A stretch of 6,110 nucleotides of DNA from Acidobacteriota bacterium (lineage in GTDB: Bacteria > Acidobacteriota > Terriglobia > Acidiferrales > 2-02-FULL-67-57): contig JACPRL010000105.1 of assembly GCA_016189965.1 (NCBI GenBank), forward strand, positions 1 to 6,110, given 5' to 3'. The notes beneath the pieces are model-generated. The model was not told the origin of the DNA and searched no databases. It was given only the letters and a program-made list of their open reading frames with translations. This document shows, in pieces, positions 1 through 4,806 of this stretch (its first letter is position 1; every line of letters starts with the position of its first letter). The translations under genes were made by a program, and so were the position numbers.

Positions 1-182
1 GCGCCCAGCATCTCGGCGGCATCGAGCTCTCCGTAATGCCAGGAGCCTTTGATGAACTGCACCATCAACACCTTGAGCCCGCTCCCCACCGCGCGCAGCG
101 CCAGCCCCAGCGCCGCCGTCGTCTTGCCCTTGCCCGGCCCGGTGTGAACGATGATCAGCCCCTTGCGTTTCTCGTCGCCCAT
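1..182 (-). CDS. cobO: Cob(I)yrinic acid a,c-diamide adenosyltransferase, CobO/BtuR family (N-terminal 60 residues, cut by window edge)
   Basis: The family transfers the 5'-deoxyadenosyl group of ATP to the cobalt of reduced corrinoids, making adenosylcobalamin in the cytoplasm. Only the first 60 codons are visible. They hold a KGLIIVHTGPGKGKTTAALG segment (about residues 7-26) with the P-loop GPGKGKTT at 15-22, then VLMVQFIKG (38-46), which is typical of the CobO/CobA/BtuR type and not of the unrelated PduO type. The ATG at 182 is chosen because it gives the usual short lead before the P-loop and lies 14 bases after the rlmH stop. No good Shine-Dalgarno sequence is visible before it, so coupling to rlmH translation is plausible. 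Most of the protein, including the rest of the nucleotide and corrinoid site, lies outside the window, so intactness cannot be judged. No other cobalamin gene is visible. Confidence 0.9.
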   Translation of the reverse strand, partial: MGDEKRKGLIIVHTGPGKGKTTAALGLALRAVGSGLKVLMVQFIKGSWHYGELDAAEMLG

Positions 183-196
183 GGGAGAAGGGAACT

Positions 197-637
197 CTAC
201 TTCGGGTACGGGTGGTCGCGCAAGAAGGCGAAGGCGCGGTAGAGCTGCTCGAGCAGCACGACGCGAGCCAGCTCGTGCGGCAGTGTCATCTTCGAAAGCG
301 AGAGCAGCAGGTCCGCCTGCCGCTTGGTCTCCTCCGCAAACCCTTCCGCGCCGCCCAGCAGGAAGACAAGCTGCTTGCGTCCGCTGTTCATCTGCTTCGC
401 CAGCCAGCGGGCAAATTCTTCCGAAGTAGGCCCCGTGCCGGCGGCATCGAGCAGGATGACCAGCGCGTCCCCCTTCTTTCCGCGGGCCTCCGCCACTGCC
501 CACGGGCCGCCGTCGGTGGTCTTCCATTCCACAATGTCGGTGCGACAGAAGCGCGTGATGCGCCTCCGGTAGTCCTCGATCAGCGCCCGCAGGTGCGGGT
601 TGCGCGTCTTGCCCAGCAACACGAGCCGGAGCCGCAT
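197..637 (-). CDS. rlmH: 23S rRNA (pseudouridine1915-N3)-methyltransferase RlmH
   Basis: RlmH is a small SPOUT-class enzyme that methylates N3 of pseudouridine 1915 in helix 69 of 23S rRNA, using S-adenosylmethionine on assembled 70S ribosomes. The 146-residue product is close to the usual 150-160. Visible family motifs are LDAAG (63-67), LLGGAEGF (93-100, the SAM-binding glycine loop), LSLSKMTLPHELAR (112-125) and QLYRA (131-135), which form the trefoil-knot region. The C-terminal tail reads HPYPK (142-146), where most relatives have PYH followed by K or R; the His position is Pro here. The ATG at 637 is 6 bases after the rsfS stop, with only a weak purine stretch (GGACGAG) about 9 bases before it, so coupling to rsfS is likely. 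Its place directly after rsfS is a common bacterial arrangement. Confidence 0.97.
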   Translation of the reverse strand: MRLRLVLLGKTRNPHLRALIEDYRRRITRFCRTDIVEWKTTDGGPWAVAEARGKKGDALVILLDAAGTGPTSEEFARWLAKQMNSGRKQLVFLLGGAEGFAEETKRQADLLLSLSKMTLPHELARVVLLEQLYRAFAFLRDHPYPK

Positions 638-643
638 CGGCAG

Positions 644-1024
644 TTACTCGTCCGCCGCGCGGGCGCGACTCTCCTCCGGGACCGGGAGGCGGTTGGCGGG
701 GCGCCACAGACGTTCGAGGTCGTAGTAGGCGCGCGCGCGAGCGGAGAAAACGTGCACGATGAAATCCACGTAGTCAAGCAGCACCCACTCACCCAGCGGG
801 TAGCCTTCGACATGGTGCGGCAGCAGCGCCCGGCGCGACAGCTGTTCCTCCACCGAATCAGAAATTGCCTGCACCTGGCGAGCAGACTGGCCGGTGCAAA
901 GCAGAAAATAACCGGTGAAGGTGCTCACGCCTCGGAGGTCGAGCAGCAGGAGGTCGCTGGCCTTCTTGTCCAGCGCCGCCTGCGCGGCCCGTTCGAGGGC
1001 GGCGCGGACGTCGTCTTCCGTCAT
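644..1024 (-). CDS. rsfS: Ribosomal silencing factor RsfS (Iojap/YbeB family)
   Basis: RsfS binds ribosomal protein uL14 on the 50S subunit, blocks joining to the 30S and so damps translation during starvation; it has also been linked to late 50S assembly. The 126-residue protein is of normal length. Family signatures are DLLLLDLRG (24-32), the YFLLCTGQSARQVQAI stretch (39-54), EGYPLGEWVLLDY (73-85), VHVF (90-93) and YYDLERLW (100-107). Residue 38, usually Asp in the family (TDYF), is Gly here. A short Arg/Ala/Glu-rich tail follows. The ATG overlaps the nadD stop as ATGA (1021-1024), pointing to translational coupling. The nadD-rsfS-rlmH order is seen in many bacteria and supports the call. 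Confidence 0.97.
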   Translation of the reverse strand: MTEDDVRAALERAAQAALDKKASDLLLLDLRGVSTFTGYFLLCTGQSARQVQAISDSVEEQLSRRALLPHHVEGYPLGEWVLLDYVDFIVHVFSARARAYYDLERLWRPANRLPVPEESRARAADE

Positions 1025-1710
1025 CGTCTCCCCTGGTAGAGCGCCAGCCGTTCGATGTACTCCCGCACCGGGGACGGCACCAGGCCGGTCAGCGAGCGGC
1101 CGCGCCGGGCGGCGCGCCGAATCTCGGTGGCGGAAATAGGCACCCGCACCCCGCGCAAGAAATGCACCGTGCTGTGCGACAGCCGGAGAGCGTCGCCCTT
1201 CCCGTCCCGCTGGCCGGCTCGCACCGCGGCCACAAACGACCGCGCCGCACCCCGCCAGTTAAAGCCGGGCCGGTCGGCCACGATGAAATCGCAGAGGCGG
1301 ATCAACTGCGAGAAATTTTTCCACTGCGGCAAGTAGAGGAAGGCGTCGCCGCCCAGAAGAAAATAGAGTCGCGCGCAGGACCCGAAGAGCCGCCGCAGCC
1401 GCCGCACAGTGTCAATCGAATAAGAACGCCGAGTGCCGCGCAGGTCGGGCCCGGCTTCGAGCAACGACGGGAGAAACCGCGGCTCGCCCGCGCAGGCCAG
1501 CGCCACCATCGTGTAACGGTGGAGGAAGGGACTCAATCCGGGACGGTCTTTGTGTGGCGGCCGCCCGCAAGGAATGAAATAAACGACGTCGAGGCCAAAG
1601 CGCCGCCGCGCCGCCCGCGCCACCGCCAGGTGCCCGTTGTGGATGGGGTCGAAGCTGCCGCCGAACAAACCAATCTTCAGCTTGCGCTGTGTCCCTCGTT
1701 GGCCGCTCAC
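1021..1710 (-). CDS. nadD: Nicotinate-nucleotide adenylyltransferase NadD
   Basis: NadD joins ATP and nicotinate mononucleotide to give deamido-NAD+, the penultimate step of NAD synthesis. The Rossmann-type nucleotidyltransferase signature GGSFDPIHNGH is at residues 17-27, PPHK at 51-54, SYSIDTV at 96-102, GGDAFL at 120-125 with Trp130, DFIVADRPG at 141-149 and ISATEIR at 192-198 (a variant of the ISSTEIR motif). Length from the chosen start is 229 residues, slightly above the usual 190-220. The frame stays open upstream to an ATG at 2049, but that part lies inside obgE and looks like shadow coding (Trp, Cys and Arg rich). I chose the GTG at 1710, which comes 16 bases after the obgE stop and 12 residues before the first conserved strand (IGLFGGSF). 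The exact start remains less certain than the gene. Confidence 0.95.
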   Translation of the reverse strand: MSGQRGTQRKLKIGLFGGSFDPIHNGHLAVARAARRRFGLDVVYFIPCGRPPHKDRPGLSPFLHRYTMVALACAGEPRFLPSLLEAGPDLRGTRRSYSIDTVRRLRRLFGSCARLYFLLGGDAFLYLPQWKNFSQLIRLCDFIVADRPGFNWRGAARSFVAAVRAGQRDGKGDALRLSHSTVHFLRGVRVPISATEIRRAARRGRSLTGLVPSPVREYIERLALYQGRR

Positions 1711-1723
1711 GCCGCTGGCGCTG

Positions 1724-1728
1724 CTCCT
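1724..1728 (-). promoter_or_regulatory. Probable ribosome binding site of nadD (AGGAG)
   Basis: On the minus strand AGGAG overlaps the obgE stop codon (TAGGAG). It is 13 bases from the GTG at 1710, longer than the ideal 5-9, but it is the only good Shine-Dalgarno match near the NadD N-terminus. It supports a non-ATG start just after obgE, and ribosomes ending obgE would cover it. Confidence 0.5.
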
Positions 1729-2749
1729 AGTCAGATGCCGGAGAAGGCACCGGCGCGGCTGCCTTGAGCCGGCCGGCCAGCTCGAACCGAAGCTCATCCA
1801 AGCCGTCGCCCCGCAGCGCCGAGATGGCCAGGAACGGAAGCCCCTCCTCGCGGCAGAAGCTCCGCAGGCGCTCGAGGCGCGCCGTGCTCCCCGGCTGATC
1901 AATCTTGTTGGCGACGACAACCACGGGCTTGCCTGGCAGCACGCGGCTGAACTGGGCCAGCTCGTTCCGCACCACGCGGAAATCCTCCATCGGGTCGCGC
2001 CCCGTCTCGGAAACATCCACCAGATGCACCAGCAAGCGGGTGCGCTCAATGTGGCGCAGAAAGCGGGTACCCAACCCGTGCCCGGCGTGGGCGCCTTTGA
2101 TCAGGCCGGGGATGTCGGCCATCACGTAACTCTCCTCACTATTCACCGCCACTACGCCCAGGCAGGGCTCGAGCGTGGTGAAGGGGTAGTCGGCAATCTT
2201 CGGATGGGCGGCCGAGAGGCGCGCGAGCAACGTGGACTTCCCCGCGTTGGGGAAACCCACCAGGCCGACGTCGGCCAGCAACTTCAACTCCAGGCGCAGG
2301 CGGCGTTCTTCGCCCAGCTCGCCCGGGTCGGCCCGGCGCGGCGCCCGGTTGGTGGAAGTGGCAAAGCGCGCGTTGCCGCGACCGCCGCGCCCGCCGCGCG
2401 CCACCTGAAAGCGTTGTCCCGAGCCGGTGAAATCGAAGAGCGGTTCGCCGCTATCGGCGTCAAAGACCACCGTGCCCACCGGCACGCGGATGACGTGGTC
2501 CTCGCCGCGGGCCCCGTGACGGTTCGAGCCTTCGCCGTGGCGGCCGCGCGGGGCGCGGAATTCGCGGTTGTAGCGGAACGGCAGGAGCGTGTTCAAATGC
2601 TCCGTGCTTTCGAGAATGACATTGCCGCCGTCGCCGCCGTCGCCGCCCGCAGGGCCGCCCCGCGGGACGTATTTCTCCCGGCGGAAGGCGACGCACCCGT
2701 TGCCGCCATCGCCCGCCTTCACCCAGATTCGGGTTTCATCAATGAACAT
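1727..2749 (-). CDS. obgE: GTPase Obg (CgtA), 50S assembly and stress GTPase
   Basis: Obg is an essential cytoplasmic GTPase that binds pre-50S particles and links ribosome assembly to growth and the stringent response. The 340-residue protein has the glycine-rich Obg fold at about 1-158 (AGDGGNGCVAFRREKYVP at 12-29, the GGDGGDGG run at 35-42, GGRGGRGN at 119-126). The G domain has G1 GFPNAGKS (165-172), switch I YPFTTLEP (188-195), G3 DIPG (212-215), G4 NKID (281-284) and G5 SAL (310-312). It ends soon after with an Ala/Pro tail, so the optional C-terminal OCT domain is absent. The switch II segment reads PGLIKGAHAGHGLG, where relatives usually have Glu at the K218 and A222 positions. The ATG at 2749 gives the standard MFIDE start; a weak AGG lies 7 bases before it. 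The 58-base gap from rpmA shows no convincing terminator or promoter, so obgE probably shares the ribosomal protein transcript. Confidence 0.98.
   Translation of the reverse strand: MFIDETRIWVKAGDGGNGCVAFRREKYVPRGGPAGGDGGDGGNVILESTEHLNTLLPFRYNREFRAPRGRHGEGSNRHGARGEDHVIRVPVGTVVFDADSGEPLFDFTGSGQRFQVARGGRGGRGNARFATSTNRAPRRADPGELGEERRLRLELKLLADVGLVGFPNAGKSTLLARLSAAHPKIADYPFTTLEPCLGVVAVNSEESYVMADIPGLIKGAHAGHGLGTRFLRHIERTRLLVHLVDVSETGRDPMEDFRVVRNELAQFSRVLPGKPVVVVANKIDQPGSTARLERLRSFCREEGLPFLAISALRGDGLDELRFELAGRLKAAAPVPSPASD
2624..2647 (-). repeat. Short GC-rich tandem repeat inside obgE (9-base unit, about 2.7 copies)
   Basis: The minus strand carries GGCGGCGAC repeated, encoding Obg residues 35-42 (GGDGGDGG). 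The amino-acid pattern is the conserved glycine-rich loop of the Obg fold, so the DNA repeat is best read as a by-product of coding plus strong GGC/GAC codon bias. It is not a mobile or regulatory repeat. Confidence 0.85.
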
Positions 2750-2807
2750 CAGCTAGCCTAGGGAAGAGGATAGCAGAAAAACAGAGGCAAGCGGGTTGGG
2801 GAGAGAG

Positions 2808-3125
2808 TCAGTCGGCGCTGACCGCGGTGGCTTCGCTCGACTGCGGCTGCGCGGCCACCGGCGCGGTAGCCAACTCCGGCTGCACGCTGACGTAGCGGCC
2901 CAGCCGGCCCTTGTTCTCGAAGATGACGGTGCCGTTGACCAGGGCAAACAGCGTGTCGTCACGCCCGCGGCCGACGTTGCTGCCGGGCTTGATGGGCGTG
3001 CCGCGCTGCCGGACGAGGATGGAGCCCGCGTGCACCCACTGCCCTTCGAAGCGCTTGACCCCCAGCCGCTTCCCGGCGCTGTCGCGCCCGTTGGTCGTGC
3101 TGCCCTGGCCTTTCTTGTGTGCCAT
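2808..3125 (-). CDS. rpmA: 50S ribosomal protein L27 (bL27)
   Basis: bL27 sits at the peptidyl transferase centre of the large subunit, its N-terminal tail reaching towards the tRNA acceptor ends. The protein starts MAHKKGQGSTTNGRDS with no upstream cleavable extension of the Firmicutes type, then LGVKRFEGQWVHAGSILVRQRG (21-42), PGSNVGRGRDDTLFALVNG (47-65) and VIFENKG (67-73). At 105 residues it is about 20 longer than the usual 85; the extra part (about 84-105) is Ala/Gln/Ser/Glu rich. The ATG at 3125 has GGAG at 3132-3135 with a 6-base spacer. It lies 15 bases after rplU, the near-universal rplU-rpmA arrangement. Confidence 0.98.
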   Translation of the reverse strand: MAHKKGQGSTTNGRDSAGKRLGVKRFEGQWVHAGSILVRQRGTPIKPGSNVGRGRDDTLFALVNGTVIFENKGRLGRYVSVQPELATAPVAAQPQSSEATAVSAD

Positions 3126-3140
3126 TGCCGGCTCCGAAAA

Positions 3141-3455
3141 TTACTCCAGGCTGATTTCGCTGATCTTCACCGCGGTAAACGTCTGGCGGTGGCCACGCAG
3201 AATCTTGTACTGGCTGTTCTTCTTGAACTTGAAGACGCGAACCTTCTTGTCCTTGCCGTGCTCCACCACCGTGCCGCTGACTTTGGCTTTGGCCAGCGCC
3301 TCCGCGCCCGCCTTCAGTTCGCCGTTTCCCGACACGGCGAGCACGTCCTTGAAGGTGACTTTCTTGCCTACCTTCTCCGGCAGGTGCTCCACGCGCACCA
3401 CGTCGCCCTCGGCCACGCGGTACTGCTTCCCGCCACTGCGGATAATCGCGTACAT
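3141..3455 (-). CDS. rplU: 50S ribosomal protein L21 (bL21)
   Basis: bL21 is an early-binding 23S rRNA protein of the large subunit. The 104-residue product has normal length, starting MYAIIRSGGKQYRVAEGD and carrying VEHLPEKVG (22-30), the basic KKVRVFKFKKNSQYKI stretch (70-85), GHRQTFTAVKI (88-98) and an acidic end. The ATG at 3455 has GGAGAG immediately upstream (3459-3464), a good ribosome binding site. It is the first gene after the promoter in the preceding gap. The predicted untranslated leader is only about 20 bases, too short for the longer structured L21 leader described in Firmicutes, so leader-based autoregulation of that kind is unlikely here. Confidence 0.98.
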   Translation of the reverse strand: MYAIIRSGGKQYRVAEGDVVRVEHLPEKVGKKVTFKDVLAVSGNGELKAGAEALAKAKVSGTVVEHGKDKKVRVFKFKKNSQYKILRGHRQTFTAVKISEISLE

Positions 3456-3484
3456 CAGCTCTCCGTCAAGCTTCCGAAAAAGTC

Positions 3485-3513
3485 ATTATACAGTGACCAG
3501 CCCACGCCGTCAA
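3485..3513 (-). promoter_or_regulatory. Near-consensus sigma70-type promoter of the rplU operon
   Basis: Reading the minus strand, TTGACG (3513-3508) is followed by a 17-base spacer and TATAAT (3490-3485). That is 5/6 for the -35 box and 6/6 for the -10 box with ideal spacing, in an otherwise GC-rich 85-base intergenic gap. Transcription should start near 3475-3479, giving a leader of about 20-24 bases. No other good promoter is visible before the left edge, so it probably drives rplU-rpmA-obgE-nadD-rsfS-rlmH-cobO. It also separates this unit from the DUF1800-DUF1501 pair upstream. Confidence 0.88.
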
Positions 3514-3540
3514 TACGCCCCCCGGCGGGCTTCTTCAGCG

Positions 3541-4791
3541 TTAGGTGCGGAGGAAGCGGCGGAACTTCTCCGGGCTCGCCTCGTAGTGCGGGAAGACGGC
3601 CTTCAGGTCGGTAGCGCCCATGTGGTGGACGAGGCCTTCGGCGAGCACATCGCGGAAGTCAGTGGTGAGCGCCAGGTCGCGGCCTTCGAAAAGCTGGTCG
3701 CGCGCCAAGCCCGGCCAGCGGCCGTAAACCTTGCCGCCGGCCACTGCCCCGCCCAGGACAAAGATGGCGTTGGCGTGGCCGTGGTCGGTGCCGCGGTTGC
3801 CGTTCTCGAACGCGGTGCGGCCGAATTCGGAGAGGGTAACGATGACCGCATCCTGCATCCGGTCTCCCAGGTCGCGCACCAGCACGGTGATGCCCTGGCT
3901 GAACTGCCGCAGCAGGTTGGCCAACTGGCCCTGTGCGCCGCCTTCGTTGACGTGGTGGTCCCAGCCGCCGGTCTCCGCAAACACAATCTCGACGCCGATG
4001 TCGGCCTTGATCAGTTGCGCCACCTGCCGCATCGTCTGCCCGAACGGCCCCGGCGGGTACTGCGCCCCCGCCGCAGGGCGGTACTGCGCCGGCTTCAACC
4101 GCTCGAGCACCTCCACCGCCTCGAAGGATTCCTTCGCGGTCGGCGCCAGCAGCGGGTCGCTCGAACTCGCATAAAGTGACTCGAGCCCGCCGCGCACCAG
4201 CCCCGTGTAGCGCCCGGCCTCAATGCCGAAGCGATTCAGGTCGGGAATGGCCAGCGCCGGCGCCGTCCCCTGGAGGATGCGCGGCAACTGCGAAGTGACC
4301 GAGACGCCGCGGAAGTTCGACGCCTTTTCCGCGCGCACCGATTGCAGGTAGCGGTTCAGCCAGCCGTCGGGCGTGCTTTTCATCCCCGGCGTGCCCGACT
4401 CCATGAAGTCCTGGGCGTCGAAGTGCGAACGGGTCGAGTCCGGCGAGCCTGCGGCATGCACCACCGCCAGCAGCCGCTCGTCGTAGAGGGGCTTGAAGGA
4501 CTCGAGCGCGGGATGGAAGCCGAAGAAGCCATCGAGATCAACCGCTGCCTGTTCGTCGCCGCGCTTCGGCCGCGGAATGGCGATGGTGGGCCGCAGGGCG
4601 TAGTAGCTCTTCTCTGCGTGCGGTACCACGATGTTCAGCCCATCCGCCGCGCCGCGCTGGAAGATGACCACCAGGGTTTTTCCCCGGCCCGCCGTGGCCG
4701 CCGCCGCGCGCGCCAGAAAGCTCGGCACCACGCCCAGCCCCACCAGCGCAATGCCGCTCGACTTCAGAAAAAACCGACGCGTCAACTTCAT
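3541..4791 (-). CDS. DUF1501 family Tat-exported protein, function unknown
   Basis: DUF1501 proteins are exported proteins related to the sulfatase/alkaline-phosphatase fold; no physiological substrate is established that I know of. The 416-residue protein opens with a twin-arginine signal: TRRFFLK (4-10), a hydrophobic stretch about 13-28, and an Ala-rich probable cleavage region near 28-34. Family motifs follow: QRGAADGLN (45-53), RSHFDAQDFMESG (121-133), TGGWDHH (274-280), LSEFGRT (320-326), GTDHGHAN (334-341) and TTDFRDVLAE (377-386). The His and Asp residues in WDHH and TDHG are likely metal ligands by analogy with the superfamily, which is inference. Length is typical and the gene looks intact. 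The ATG at 4791 has GGAGG (4797-4801) with a 5-base spacer and lies 15 bases after the DUF1800 gene, so the two are almost certainly co-transcribed. Tat export suggests folding, perhaps with cofactor, before secretion. Confidence 0.93.
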   Translation of the reverse strand: MKLTRRFFLKSSGIALVGLGVVPSFLARAAAATAGRGKTLVVIFQRGAADGLNIVVPHAEKSYYALRPTIAIPRPKRGDEQAAVDLDGFFGFHPALESFKPLYDERLLAVVHAAGSPDSTRSHFDAQDFMESGTPGMKSTPDGWLNRYLQSVRAEKASNFRGVSVTSQLPRILQGTAPALAIPDLNRFGIEAGRYTGLVRGGLESLYASSSDPLLAPTAKESFEAVEVLERLKPAQYRPAAGAQYPPGPFGQTMRQVAQLIKADIGVEIVFAETGGWDHHVNEGGAQGQLANLLRQFSQGITVLVRDLGDRMQDAVIVTLSEFGRTAFENGNRGTDHGHANAIFVLGGAVAGGKVYGRWPGLARDQLFEGRDLALTTDFRDVLAEGLVHHMGATDLKAVFPHYEASPEKFRRFLRT

Positions 4792-4806
4792 CTCTTCCTC
4801 CCTTCC

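Noticed and set aside
212..1039. Plus-strand open frame of 275 codons opposite rlmH and rsfS
   Set aside because: It is a complementary shadow of two genes with clear family motifs, and no domain or ribosome binding site supports it.
1637..2761. Long plus-strand open frame (374 codons) opposite obgE and nadD
   Set aside because: It mirrors obgE and nadD, whose motifs are unmistakable on the minus strand. Its composition is that of antisense GC-rich coding and no known domain is visible.
2750..2807. Promoter or terminator in the 58-base rpmA-obgE gap
   Set aside because: A T-run (CTGTTTTTCTG) exists but has no GC stem before it. A TATCCT box has a TTGCCT only 12 bases upstream, too close for a promoter.
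3463..3469. Second TTGACGG just before rplU, repeating the -35 heptamer
   Set aside because: A matching -10 would fall inside rplU and is poor (GATTAT, 4/6). A start there would lack the ribosome binding site, so chance repetition is the simpler reading.
3456..3480. Structured L21 autoregulatory leader
   Set aside because: The predicted leader is only about 20 bases with no stable hairpin.
3517..3530. GC-rich inverted sequence after the DUF1501 stop as a terminator
   Set aside because: The stem is only 4 pairs (GCCC with GGGC) and is followed by GTATTGACGG, not a U-run. It is not a convincing intrinsic terminator, though weak attenuation cannot be excluded.
2911..4179. Plus-strand open frame of 422 codons spanning rpmA, rplU, the promoter gap and DUF1501
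   Set aside because: It runs across three well-supported minus-strand genes and an intergenic promoter. It is explained by the scarcity of stop codons in GC-rich DNA.
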